Shown here: in pieces, positions 17,833 through 26,752 of the stretch
How the letters are laid out: each line of letters opens with the position of its first letter
Position numbering within the stretch: position 1 is the stretch's first letter
Program-made: the position numbers and the translations under genes
Assembly (NCBI RefSeq): GCF_029212375.1
Contig: NZ_JARGNU010000011.1
Location: 62,001 to 126,000, forward strand
Source of the DNA: Zhongshania sp.
GTDB taxonomy: Bacteria; Pseudomonadota; Gammaproteobacteria; Pseudomonadales; Spongiibacteraceae
Direction: 5' to 3'
Length of the DNA stretch: 64,000 nucleotides
The notes under the pieces: generated by a model
Told to the model about the DNA's origin: nothing
Seen by the model: only the letters and a program-made list of their open reading frames with translations
Database searches by the model: none

Positions 17833-19131
17833 CTATGCTGCCTTTTTATTAGAAAATTTTACGCGCACGGGTACCGACTTAGGGCCGCAAACAAACTCAG
17901 ATTCCGCCATGACCGGCTCACCTGTAAACTCGACAGACTCAAGGTGAGGAATAAGCTCCTGCCAAAATTTGACCATTTCCAAACGCGCCAAATGCTGACC
18001 AAGACAAATATGACTTCCATAACCAAAGCCGAGATGACGATTCGGCCAGCGTGTGGGATCGAATACATCAGGATTATCTATATTGCGCTCATCAAAATTT
18101 GCACCAACAAATGACAGGTAAACCATATCTCCCTTCTTAATTACTTGATCGTGGAAGGGGTAGTCTTCTGCCGCCGAACGCGTAAATTGCTGCACAGGGC
18201 TAGCCCAGCGAATAGACTCTTCAACAAAACTCTTGATCAGCGCAGGGTCCGCCTTAAGCTGAGGTAATATTTCAGGATTTTTTGCCAACTGCCACATAGA
18301 ATGAGCGGTGGTAGCCGCTGTGCTGTCGTGGCCAGCACTAGCGGCGATGATCAGATACGAAATCATCGCGCGCTCTTCCATGGGCTCACCATAAACCTCA
18401 CCATTAGCAACCACAGACGCCATGTCGTCTCGTGGATTTTTGCGACGATCACCCACCAGCTCCATGAAGTAATCCCGCCATTCGTTATAGGCAAGATCCC
18501 AGGTGCGAATTATTTCTTCTGGATCAGAAGGGTCGGCACCAGGGCGGCATAAATCGGGATCTGCGTAGGTAAACATCCATTGCGTTAAACGAAGATGCAT
18601 TTGATGGTCGGGCTCAGGAATACCGATCATGTTACACACCACTTCCAGCGGATACTGAAACGCAATTTCTTCAGCAAAATCGAATTCAGGCCCCATCTCA
18701 AGCATGCGCGCAACCCACTTTTTCGCGGTCTTACTTACTGTATCCGTTAGCTTGGCTATTTCTTGCGGCATAAACATATTCGCGGTAACAGCGCGGTAAT
18801 CCTTGTGCATGGGCTCATCCATATGCACCAAAGTTTGGAATATATGCGGTTTGCCGCCACTGTATTCCCGCATCATGCGCTCTGCCACCAACGACGCTAA
18901 CGTTTTCGAACGTTGCGCGTTTAAAAATATATCGTCGCGCCGAGTAATCTCCCGAACATCTTCAAAACGCGTAATAATCCAGTGCGGGTCGTAGCCAGGA
19001 ACCTCTGCAATTGCGACCGGATATTCATCACGCAAGGTTTTAAAAATTCGCCTAACTTGGTCGCGATCGCCAAATGTCTTCGGGTTGTAGATAGGAGCAA
19101 CTAACTCCACGGGAATTTTAGGGATACTCAT
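17833..19131 (-). CDS. Cytochrome P450
   Basis: This is 432 residues, soluble bacterial class with no membrane anchor. The I-helix oxygen motif AGHDST is at about 266-271, the ExxR motif (EESIR) at 304-308 and the haem loop FGYGSHICLG at 369-378, with ligand Cys376. Proportions and the FTYADPDL insertion recall CYP108/CYP111-like terpenoid hydroxylases, but the family cannot be fixed by eye. It is the first gene of a nine-gene catabolic unit and is preceded by two 19-bp dyads (19257-19298) shared with the merR region. It probably carries out the first hydroxylation or epoxidation. Confidence 0.96.
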   Translation of the reverse strand: MSIPKIPVELVAPIYNPKTFGDRDQVRRIFKTLRDEYPVAIAEVPGYDPHWIITRFEDVREITRRDDIFLNAQRSKTLASLVAERMMREYSGGKPHIFQTLVHMDEPMHKDYRAVTANMFMPQEIAKLTDTVSKTAKKWVARMLEMGPEFDFAEEIAFQYPLEVVCNMIGIPEPDHQMHLRLTQWMFTYADPDLCRPGADPSDPEEIIRTWDLAYNEWRDYFMELVGDRRKNPRDDMASVVANGEVYGEPMEERAMISYLIIAASAGHDSTAATTAHSMWQLAKNPEILPQLKADPALIKSFVEESIRWASPVQQFTRSAAEDYPFHDQVIKKGDMVYLSFVGANFDERNIDNPDVFDPTRWPNRHLGFGYGSHICLGQHLARLEMVKFWQELIPHLESVEFTGEPVMAESEFVCGPKSVPVRVKFSNKKAA

Positions 19132-19766
19132 TAAACACCTCTCCGAAATCGATAAGTATTCGCCGTTTGACGAACAGCAAAAGCGTGGATAAGCGCAATC
19201 AACTCGCCAGTCGGCAAGTACAGGATAGTTCCATTATTATTGCTCTCAAACCAAATCACGTACTAACATTACGTTTTTTTGCGTATACAGTCAACGCATT
19301 TTTTTGATTTGTTTATTTCAGTCTCCATCTAATTAATAAAAAATCGCTAAGCCACTAAATTAATGAGTGATCTAATTGCAAAATGAGCTCTACCCCTGAG
19401 GCATCCCCACTCCAAAATACATTAACTTATCTGGATGTCGATCGACATTAACAGACCTATAGCGCATCGACACTTATGAAACGCCAGCAAGCTAGTGCCC
19501 TGCCATTATGGCGAGACACCACGAGCTAAGCGCAGCGCTTGTTCCAAATAGTGCTGTTAGCATCTGCGCAAACATGGAAAATAGCTTGTTCCAGCGACGT
19601 TAACCGGCGCCAAAATCCAGAAGAATCCGGCAGGGATCGAGGGGGAAACGGCTTGTGGGTCGGGGCCGAACACCCCCTGAGCGGTCGCGAATGCCGCTGT
19701 ATTTGGCGTCGAGATGCTGCTAATTGTTTATGAACCGAGTCTATTCGCTGAATTAAATAGCGTACC
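19132..19766 (-). other. 635-bp intergenic region upstream of the P450
   Basis: This holds the paired dyads described at 19257-19298 and presumably the P450 promoter. The part nearer the AraC gene (about 19480-19766) is GC-richer and has an open frame on each strand. Neither frame shows a family signature, and the minus-strand one runs into the AraC gene, so I treat both as chance. No RNA gene or hairpin stood out. Confidence 0.5.
19257..19298 (-). promoter_or_regulatory. Two 19-bp dyads (A1, A2), candidate MerR-type operators
   Basis: A1 is CACGTACTAACATTACGTT (19257-19275) and A2 is TGCGTATACAGTCAACGCA (19280-19298), with centres 23 bp apart. The same pair with the same 23-bp spacing occurs at 25725-25766, and a single copy at 26753. 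They lie 126-167 bp upstream of the P450 start. Confidence 0.65.
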
Positions 19767-20804
19767 TTAGCTTTTTTTCCGTTGTTGATAGCGCCACGCT
19801 TTTGGTGACAAACCCGTCCACATTCGAAAAGTTCTAGTAAAGGAAGCCGTTTCGGCAAAGCCAAGGTTTAAGGCCAAATTGGTTATCGTAATATCGCTTT
19901 TTTCTAGATATTCCTTGGCAATTTTTTCTCTAGTCTCGTGCATTAGTGTTATATATGATGTTCCTTCATCTTGCAGTCGTCGCTGTAATTCTCGGGGGTG
20001 AAGATCTAGCGCCTGTGCAATATTATTTAAAGTGCATTCACTCGACGCCAGCATGCGCCCTATTAGGGATTTAAGTTGATCGCTAATACTATTGGGAAAA
20101 TTATTTTTTAAGTGATGAAGATAATTATCAAAGTGCTGTTTAATCATATCTTCATCGGGACGTGGCTTTATTTTTAGAACGGCAGAATTCACAGATATCC
20201 CGTCAAAGGTGCTTGAAAACTGGATGGTAGAAAATATTTTTCGGGAAAATATCTGATCCGATTCTGGCCATTTCTGTTTAAGATGGAGACTTAACACTCC
20301 GCCCTCTGACCCGGAAAGACTGATAAAGATATGTGTCAATTGTCCTAGCGATAATTGATAAAGCTGCGCCATGTCTTCGTTATTATTATTGAGATAGCGA
20401 AACTGAATTTGGGTTTGCTGTCGCTTAGGAATGACAACAATCTCTATGCCACCCGCATGTAGGAATAGAATTCTAGCAAACTTGAGTATTGCGTCTTCTA
20501 CCGTCGGTTCTTGACAGATATTGATCGGTAGCTCACCCAAGACATGCCAATCCTGATGATCCGCCAGCAATGCACCAAATAAAGGTGCATTACAACTGCG
20601 TGATGCCGCTTCTAATAAATGCGCGAGTTTACTTAAGGCCAAAAAGCTATTTGGGTCACGAAACTGGATAGGCCTGAGCCCAGTATTTTGTTTAATGCAA
20701 GTCGGGTTACTCCCTAACTTACGAACGAGTGCATCAAACCCTTCGACAGCACCAGATCGAACTAGATACATTGTTGTTGTCCTGAAAGTCGGTAGACCAT
20801 TCAA
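19767..20804 (-). CDS. AraC-family transcriptional regulator
   Basis: This is 345 residues, same build as the regulator at 1115. An Arabinose_bd-type sensor covers about residues 25-215, and the C-terminal AraC DNA-binding domain contains LDLHPRELQRRLQDEGTS and GFAETASFTRTFRMWTGLSP. It lies upstream of the P450 operon on the same strand with 635 bp between, so it is likely transcribed separately. It is a second candidate regulator of the catabolic genes besides the MerR protein. I found no clear repeat that could be its binding site. Confidence 0.9.
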   Translation of the reverse strand: MNGLPTFRTTTMYLVRSGAVEGFDALVRKLGSNPTCIKQNTGLRPIQFRDPNSFLALSKLAHLLEAASRSCNAPLFGALLADHQDWHVLGELPINICQEPTVEDAILKFARILFLHAGGIEIVVIPKRQQTQIQFRYLNNNNEDMAQLYQLSLGQLTHIFISLSGSEGGVLSLHLKQKWPESDQIFSRKIFSTIQFSSTFDGISVNSAVLKIKPRPDEDMIKQHFDNYLHHLKNNFPNSISDQLKSLIGRMLASSECTLNNIAQALDLHPRELQRRLQDEGTSYITLMHETREKIAKEYLEKSDITITNLALNLGFAETASFTRTFRMWTGLSPKAWRYQQRKKS

Positions 20805-20959
20805 TTTCTGTCACAGCGTAATCATTTAGCACTGCGGGTATCATTTTTCAGAAATTATCGTAGTTCGATTATGTATTACTCACCACTACCTTTCTTAGCG
20901 TTCCTTTAATTCAAAAACAGAATCACGCTAAACACTTTATTTCCATGAACGAAGAGTAC

Positions 20960-20983
20960 AAAAAAGCGCGATAATAACCGCGC
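20960..20983 (-). terminator. Rho-independent terminator
   Basis: On the minus strand GCGCG, an 8-base loop and CGCGC are followed by six T. It lies about 75 bp beyond the stop of the secreted-protein gene at 21058 and upstream of the AraC gene, separating the two. Confidence 0.75.
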
Positions 20984-21057
20984 AATAAGGGTAGAAGAAT
21001 AGGGAGAAAATTAACTCAAACAATAAATCCAAGTATTAAAATCGATCAGGCGTGGAA

Positions 21058-21780
21058 CTAACGTAAGCCACCCAGTATTCCGAGCAACTGAAAATCACTA
21101 CCTCCCAGCCCTGACAGTCCGCCCACAGAAGATAAGCCAATATCACCGAAAGCCCCTAAACCACCAGTCGGCAATTGCAAACCGTTATCACCCAATAGAG
21201 ACTGGACCCCATCATTCAACAACGGAAGGCCGTTATCCGTCAGCAACACACCAATTACCGGAATACCATCTTCTGTCAACGGGCCGCCATCAAAAATATT
21301 AAATACCGACACCTCTAGCAACGGAAGAATGCCTATAGTCTCTAGATTAGTACCAAGATCACCAAGTAATCCCACCGCATTATTCAAGTCCACCAAGTGT
21401 AAGCCATCCAACCCTAGGTCTAAGACAGATTCACCTCCTGCTCCGTATTCTCCACCAGCTCCGAGCAAACTATGGATAGGTCCAGAGAGCGCCGGAATAT
21501 CTGTAGGCAGCACCCCGTCGAGTTTTAAAAGGCCGTCTGGAACAATAAAATAAGGAACGGCAGCTATTAAAAAATCGACATCCCCACCTGGTAATAGCGG
21601 TAAACCTGGCAACGACGGAAGACCACCCGTATAGTCAAATAGCAACCTAGACACCGGAGCTAAATCTAAGCCACCTATTGGCAAAATACTTGCAGGAATC
21701 GGCAACGTCATTTGCGAGCTCTGGGCATTAACGGTGCTTGCCGCAATAGATATTAACATTGTTGCTAATGATTTTTTCAT
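21058..21780 (-). CDS. Leu/Gly-rich secreted protein, unknown function
   Basis: This is 240 residues. A signal peptide is clear: MKK start, hydrophobic core, then VNAQSSQ near residue 19. The mature part is dominated by Leu, Gly, Pro and Asp in loose repeats such as LPGLPLLPGG, LDLGLDGLHL and GGLSGLGGSD, with no cysteine. I do not recognise a family. The large lipoprotein at 36023 has the same style. It lies directly downstream of the TonB receptor gene on the same strand (135 bp gap) and has its own terminator, so a role in surface handling of a hydrophobic substrate is possible but unsupported by any motif. Confidence 0.7.
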   Translation of the reverse strand: MKKSLATMLISIAASTVNAQSSQMTLPIPASILPIGGLDLAPVSRLLFDYTGGLPSLPGLPLLPGGDVDFLIAAVPYFIVPDGLLKLDGVLPTDIPALSGPIHSLLGAGGEYGAGGESVLDLGLDGLHLVDLNNAVGLLGDLGTNLETIGILPLLEVSVFNIFDGGPLTEDGIPVIGVLLTDNGLPLLNDGVQSLLGDNGLQLPTGGLGAFGDIGLSSVGGLSGLGGSDFQLLGILGGLR

Positions 21781-21915
21781 GATTATTACATCCTATTTAT
21801 TGTAAAACACATCATATCGCGGCTATAAATATACGTTATGTATCGAAATGATATGTGACTTATTCCACAACTAATATTTTATCCATGTCGATTTGTCGAA
21901 GTACGACGGATTGCT

Positions 21916-24285
21916 TTAGTTAATCACTGCATCGAAGTCCCACTTCAATTTCAGACCATAGAGCTTCGGAGGAGCCAAGTTTGTTAGACGACCAAAATCA
22001 TTTTCCAACATGGTCGCATAGTAATCTTCACCTTTAATATTATTAACATATCCGGTTACCGTTACGCCCCAAGGTTCGTAAATCCAAGAAAGTCTCGCAC
22101 TCCACAATTCATAGCCAGGCTGCACAAAATACGGTGAGTTTTGCGGGGTAAAGTAATAATCACCCTTATAGGAATAATCTAAACCTCCTTCCAATGCACC
22201 ATAATCACCCAGCTCTAGATACTGGTTAATGGAAACGCTAGAACTCCACTTAGGTGTTCTAGGCACTTGATTGCCCGAGAAATCCCTAGCCGTATCACCA
22301 AGAGGGTTGTCGTTACCAAAGTAAAGGCCGGTATCTTCATCGTACCCCGCACCGTTGGTAAACTCGGTGTATATTGCATCAAGGTAGGTACCACCACCGG
22401 TTAACGCTAAGCCCGGATTCCAATCTGGCATTGGCTGCCATACAAAATCAAACTCGGCACCCTCAACCTGCGACTCACCAGCATTTATAAATCTAACCAC
22501 CCCACCCGACGTTAAGGAAACGATCGATGAAATAGGATCCTCCGTAATCGTTTTAAATACCGCACCATTTAAGCGTACGGTTCCATCGAAAAGATCGGAT
22601 TTAAATCCTAATTCATAAGCTGTAGTGGTTGCTTTTTCTACCAGATCTGGCGCACTAAAAAAGTTTACGAGGTTATACGTTGGACTCTGGTACGCTCGCG
22701 ACGCTGACGTATACAGCTGGATCGAGTCGTTAACAAAATACTGAAAAGCCAAACGCGGCGCCCACGTTTTTTCGTTGATATCTGGCGGACTAAACTCAAG
22801 AATCCGCGTGTTTAATTCCCTGCGATCATGATTTTGATAGTACTCAGCACCCGGATCACCAAACAATGTATTAACGACATCTAAGTAATTACCTGCAACC
22901 CCTCTTGTCTCATCTTGGTAGCGTATACCTAAGGTCATGTTAAACGCCGAGTTGAAACTCCAAGTGCCCTGAGCATAAGCTGAGTCTGCAACCGCACTGA
23001 TAATCCCGGCCGATTCCAACGTCAATTTATTTAGCGACGGCAATAAGTTTGATACCAAATCAGGTAGTTGGTTAAGAAGCGCTCCCGTAACTAGCTCTGG
23101 GCTTATAGAGAAGAATAATGGGTCGAATCCACCTTCCGCCTCAACCCGATATAAACCAGCCGCCCACTCTAGATTGTCAGACATCCATGTATTTTCGTTC
23201 GATGTTACTTGGAGCTCATACGTTTTTTGCTGACTGAACTGGTAATACGTCCAGAAACGCGCGCGATCCTCTTCAGTCCCATCGTAGTCAAGAAAAGCCC
23301 AATCAGTATGGGACTCTTGATCGGAATACAAAAACTTAACATCAACAGGCCCAGGGCTCCATTCCGCTACGGCGCCATATAAGGTTGTAATTGAGCCACT
23401 ACCGCCTTCGATATTATTATGAGTAACTCGATCTGGCTGATCTGGCGTCGCACCAATACCAAACACCATTGAAGGCCTGGAATTCTCATTCCGAAGATTC
23501 CCACCTATAAACTGATTAGTGTATGAGCCAATACCTGTGACACTAAAGGTATCCGTTACATCCCAGGTTAACTTCAATCGGCCGCCGGTAGTGTAATCTT
23601 TCTTCCAACCTTTTTCCTCTTGACCATTAAGCACGTTGTAATCGTAGTTATCATGACGGTCGTCAAAACCTGCCAATGTATAGCTCACCGAATCCGTAAG
23701 ATGAGATGCCAAGTACAATTGGTAAGATTTAGTATTATAATTACCGCTATTTACAGTAAACGATCCAGCATACCCTTCGGCTGGAGCCTTTTTAGATACA
23801 ATGCTAATCGCGCCCCCAACAGCATTTCGACCAAACAGCGTACCCTGCGGCCCCTTTAGTACCTCTACTCGCTCAACTGGCCCCAGCGCATCTTGCTTAC
23901 CATGGGCGTGTACAATATTAATACCATCGATATACGTTGTAATGGCAGGGTCGGCATTAGGGAGAAACGCCTCACTGCCAATACCACGCAGATAAATCAT
24001 GGTGTAGCCATAAATGTAGGTAAACGTGAGCCCTGGCGTTATTTTCTGAAGATCGTGAGTCGTTTCGATACCAAACGCCTCCAATTTCTCCCCGCTGAAC
24101 GCCGAGATTGATATTGGTACGTCTTGAGAGCTCTCCTCGCGCTTCTGAGCAGTAACCACAACCTCTTCTAGCAGCCTATTCGCAGATCTCTTTTTTGTCT
24201 TTGTAGCATCTTCCTCCGCCGAAAATCCTACTGACGGAGCAACCAAGGCACCTGCAATCAGGCAAGAAATTAACTTGACACGCAT
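21916..24285 (-). CDS. TonB-dependent outer-membrane receptor
   Basis: This is 789 residues. A signal peptide ends near FSAEEDA, and the TonB-box region EEVVVTAQKREESSQDVPIS follows. The plug has LKGPQGTLFGRNAVGGAISI, and the long barrel ends in KLKWDFDAVIN rather than a terminal aromatic. It belongs to the same VTAQKR subgroup as the receptor at 2335. It was probably divergent from the merR gene and controlled by the operator pair at 25725. An IS element now sits 87 bp upstream of its start, so its present expression may be altered. Confidence 0.93.
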   Translation of the reverse strand: MRVKLISCLIAGALVAPSVGFSAEEDATKTKKRSANRLLEEVVVTAQKREESSQDVPISISAFSGEKLEAFGIETTHDLQKITPGLTFTYIYGYTMIYLRGIGSEAFLPNADPAITTYIDGINIVHAHGKQDALGPVERVEVLKGPQGTLFGRNAVGGAISIVSKKAPAEGYAGSFTVNSGNYNTKSYQLYLASHLTDSVSYTLAGFDDRHDNYDYNVLNGQEEKGWKKDYTTGGRLKLTWDVTDTFSVTGIGSYTNQFIGGNLRNENSRPSMVFGIGATPDQPDRVTHNNIEGGSGSITTLYGAVAEWSPGPVDVKFLYSDQESHTDWAFLDYDGTEEDRARFWTYYQFSQQKTYELQVTSNENTWMSDNLEWAAGLYRVEAEGGFDPLFFSISPELVTGALLNQLPDLVSNLLPSLNKLTLESAGIISAVADSAYAQGTWSFNSAFNMTLGIRYQDETRGVAGNYLDVVNTLFGDPGAEYYQNHDRRELNTRILEFSPPDINEKTWAPRLAFQYFVNDSIQLYTSASRAYQSPTYNLVNFFSAPDLVEKATTTAYELGFKSDLFDGTVRLNGAVFKTITEDPISSIVSLTSGGVVRFINAGESQVEGAEFDFVWQPMPDWNPGLALTGGGTYLDAIYTEFTNGAGYDEDTGLYFGNDNPLGDTARDFSGNQVPRTPKWSSSVSINQYLELGDYGALEGGLDYSYKGDYYFTPQNSPYFVQPGYELWSARLSWIYEPWGVTVTGYVNNIKGEDYYATMLENDFGRLTNLAPPKLYGLKLKWDFDAVIN

Positions 24286-24363
24286 CTAGACTCTTCCTTT
24301 CTAATTTATTTTTTGGAGGCGCTTAAATCCGAAAATATCGAATTAGCTCTCAAAAAATTATTA

Positions 24364-24372
24364 TTAAATTAT
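24364..24372. repeat. 9-bp target-site duplication, left copy
   Basis: TTAAATTAT directly abuts the left inverted repeat of the IS; the identical sequence abuts the right end at 25646-25654. An intact duplication shows the element was inserted here by transposition without later rearrangement. Confidence 0.85.
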
Positions 24373-25645
24373 CACTGCTGTCCCGTTAACTTTCATATGA
24401 GCTTCAACTGATTGATATCGGGTAGCCTGTCATTAGATGGGTCTCCCCTTAAGAGAGCCATCAGGTCACGTTTATCAAACAAATTAAGCTGCAGTAGCCG
24501 TAATATCTGCTGCATACTTTTTGCAAGCCCTGACTGAAACGCAAGAAATGCAATGAGCAGATAAACGCACATGGCTATCCATATTTGAGTCATCACGGCA
24601 TTCTTGCTCGTGCCAACAAACGATTTGATTTTCAGGTTTTGTTTTATCCATTTAAAGAACAACTCGACATGCCACCGAGCTTTGTAGATATCGGCAATCG
24701 TCTTGGCGGCTAGCTTGAAATTGTTCGTTAAAAACACATAGTGTTTACCCGTATCCGCGTCTTTATAGCCTACCCGCCGTAACTGAACCGGACACTTTTT
24801 AGAGACTTGAGGGCCGGTGAATTCTATCGTTTGATCACACGTTAAGCCTTTGTTTTTCAACACGGATCGACGATCAATAATACGGTATTTTGCATTGTTC
24901 TTAAGCCGGGTAACGAAGAAAATATCCTTGTCTGTCAATTGCTTATACCAAGCATAATCATTGTACGCCTTATCAATGGCAACCATGCTCCCTTTAGGGA
25001 AGTTGAGCATGCGACCCACGGTCACATCGTGTTTCTTTCCCTCCGTAATGGTCACAAACTCCGGTAAATAACCGGCATGGTTCAAGCCGACGTGCAACTT
25101 AACCGCAGCCTTAGTGGTGCGAAAATCAGCCCAGGGGAACGCAGACAAGCACAAGTCGATAGTCGAGGCATCCAGCGAATACAAGGGGTGGTTAAACTTG
25201 AAATTATGATCAGGCGCCACGCCTTGGCAACGCGTTAACAGCTTTCCAAACAACGCTTCATACAAGGCATAGGGTTTGTCTTCATTGATGCGCGACAGGT
25301 TGGATCGCGATAGTTTGGCGCTGCCCAAGTGGTAGAGTCGATGCATTTGCGCCGACATATTATCAACGATGTCACGCAAGCTGTTTCTCCCAGACAATTG
25401 AGCCATCGTCAGTGACACGAACTGCGACCAACGGGAGGCTGTACGAAAGGAGTTGCCTGAATGGTGTTGTTTGGCAAGGGTCTCAAATTCATGTCTCGGA
25501 ACAAGTTTTAGTATTTGTGAAAGAATGGTATTACAATGTGCCATGGCCTGGTTCCCTCTATTAATACAGTGTTTTATAGACAATCTCATTGTATCAATTG
25601 TGGTGGAATCAGGCTTTTTTATTTCTCCTTAACGGGACAGCAGTG
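24373..25645 (-). mobile_element. IS4-family insertion sequence, complete
   Basis: This 1273-bp element is bounded by perfect 17-bp inverted repeats CACTGCTGTCCCGTTAA (24373-24389 and, inverted, 25629-25645). It is flanked by the 9-bp direct repeat TTAAATTAT and contains one intact transposase gene. It lies between the TonB receptor and the merR gene, inside what looks like an original divergent promoter region. Confidence 0.92.
24393..25544 (-). CDS. IS4-family transposase (DDE type)
   Basis: This is 383 residues from ATG 25544, which follows GAGGGA; an upstream ATG at 25589 is in frame but lacks a ribosome site. An N-terminal DUF4372-like region is followed by a DDE domain: YSLDASTIDL (first Asp), MVAIDKAYNDY (second Asp), and YKARWHVELFFKWIK, which fits the IS4 signature Y-x2-R-x3-E-x6-K exactly. 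It is full length with no internal stops, so probably active. It cuts and pastes the element by binding its terminal repeats. Confidence 0.95.
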   Translation of the reverse strand: MAHCNTILSQILKLVPRHEFETLAKQHHSGNSFRTASRWSQFVSLTMAQLSGRNSLRDIVDNMSAQMHRLYHLGSAKLSRSNLSRINEDKPYALYEALFGKLLTRCQGVAPDHNFKFNHPLYSLDASTIDLCLSAFPWADFRTTKAAVKLHVGLNHAGYLPEFVTITEGKKHDVTVGRMLNFPKGSMVAIDKAYNDYAWYKQLTDKDIFFVTRLKNNAKYRIIDRRSVLKNKGLTCDQTIEFTGPQVSKKCPVQLRRVGYKDADTGKHYVFLTNNFKLAAKTIADIYKARWHVELFFKWIKQNLKIKSFVGTSKNAVMTQIWIAMCVYLLIAFLAFQSGLAKSMQQILRLLQLNLFDKRDLMALLRGDPSNDRLPDINQLKLI

Positions 25646-25654
25646 TTAAATTAT
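25646..25654. repeat. 9-bp target-site duplication, right copy
   Basis: TTAAATTAT follows the right inverted repeat and matches the left copy at 24364-24372. Confidence 0.85.
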
Positions 25655-25724
25655 ATGTGTTCACTGCCTTTTAACTAATAGACACCTCTCGGCGGTGCTA
25701 AATTATTATTTGCCACCACCAAAC

Positions 25725-25766
25725 TACGTAACAACATTACGTAAAAATGCGTATTGTGTAAACGCA
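25725..25766 (+). promoter_or_regulatory. Two 19-bp dyads (B1, B2), candidate MerR-type operators
   Basis: B1 TACGTAACAACATTACGTA (25725-25743) and B2 TGCGTATTGTGTAAACGCA (25748-25766) have centres 23 bp apart, the same as the pair upstream of the P450. They lie 119-160 bp upstream of merR. Without the IS they would be roughly 150-190 bp upstream of the TonB receptor start. Confidence 0.68.
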
Positions 25767-25809
25767 TAAATAAATGCCAATTCATTCGATCTTCCTTAAG
25801 CCACCAAAA

Positions 25810-25828
25810 TACGTGTAGAATACACGCA
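25810..25828 (+). promoter_or_regulatory. 19-bp dyad (B3) close to merR
   Basis: TACGTGTAGAATACACGCA has half-sites like those of the other dyads and contains the perfect inner palindrome CGTGTAGAATACACG. It lies 56 bp upstream of the merR start, which fits autoregulation. Confidence 0.55.
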
Positions 25829-25884
25829 CATAGAGACTAAACTTCCTGTTAATTCAGTCAGTTACTCAAACGAGTCCAGTTAGA

Positions 25885-26598
25885 ATGAAAATGCGGGATC
25901 TTGAAAATCGTACCGGCGTCAATCGCGAAACTATACGGGTGTATTTGCGCCACGGCCTCATCCCTGAGCCCGAGCGCCCCAAGCCGAACGTTGCCCTATA
26001 TAATGAAGATCACGTACGCAGCATACTCACCGTTCGCCACCTTCAGAAAGAAAAGCGCCTATCCCTACCACTTATAAAGCGCGCAATTGAAGGGGACAAT
26101 ACTGCACTCCCAGCCGATGCTATTAATGCATTTCCACACTTAGACAGCCTCATCGAGTCCAGAGCTGGGGTTGAACAACGGCTGGTGTCTTTAGCCGCGC
26201 TACAAAAGAGTAACGACTACGCAGAAAGTGATGCCGAGGTCTTAGCGAGTATTGGCGCCCTAGACATTATTCAATATCGCGGCAAGGCACACGTAAGTAC
26301 GATTGACGCCCAATTAATAAGTATTTGGTCAAAAATGCGCGAGGCAGGTTTTACCGAAGAGGCGGGGTTTTCGCCAACCGTTTGTAAAATGCACCTTGAA
26401 GCAGGAGAGGCGCTAGCCCACCGCGAATTAAATGTTTTTTTGCGCACACTTTCCGGCAAAAAGGCCGAGGACCCCACTGCAGACATGGCGCAAGCTGCGC
26501 TTACTCATATGATTGGCTTCGTCGGTATTATTCGCTTAAAAACGGTGATAAATGATCTAAAATCACTTAACACATCGTCGGTCAAAACTAAGAAATAG
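25885..26598 (+). CDS. MerR-family transcriptional regulator
   Basis: This is 237 residues. The N-terminal winged-helix MerR domain spans about residues 1-70 (LENRTGVNRETIRVYLRHGLIP, then RPKPNVALYNEDHV and KRLSLPLIKRAI). The remaining 165 residues are mostly helical, longer than in metal-sensing MerR proteins and without a Cys cluster, so an organic effector is more likely than a metal. Three 19-bp dyads lie just upstream, and matching dyads precede the P450 unit and the FadL-type porin. This makes it the best candidate regulator of the whole uptake and degradation set. ATG 25891 is an alternative start. Confidence 0.88.
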   Translation: MKMRDLENRTGVNRETIRVYLRHGLIPEPERPKPNVALYNEDHVRSILTVRHLQKEKRLSLPLIKRAIEGDNTALPADAINAFPHLDSLIESRAGVEQRLVSLAALQKSNDYAESDAEVLASIGALDIIQYRGKAHVSTIDAQLISIWSKMREAGFTEEAGFSPTVCKMHLEAGEALAHRELNVFLRTLSGKKAEDPTADMAQAALTHMIGFVGIIRLKTVINDLKSLNTSSVKTKK

Positions 26599-26645
26599 GG
26601 CACGCAAGCATTCAAGAACGCTATTAAATACGCTTTTCCACGTAA

Positions 26646-26671
26646 AAGCCTCGGCTCTTAGGCCGAGGCTT
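26646..26671. terminator. Stem-loop after merR
   Basis: AAGCCTCGGC and GCCGAGGCTT form a 10-bp stem around a short loop, 48 bp after the merR stop. There is no U-tract on the plus strand and four T on the minus strand, so terminator strength in the merR direction is uncertain. Confidence 0.5.
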
Positions 26672-26752
26672 AGCACAGCGCAACCACGTAATTAGACCTA
26701 CAGCACAACGTCCGTTTGCCAATCAAACACTCGCCTTGACACGATTCTTGTT

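Noticed and set aside
19526-19864. 112-codon minus-strand frame upstream of the P450
   Set aside because: No recognisable domain, overlaps the end of the AraC gene, and has an odd composition for this genome. Treated as chance.
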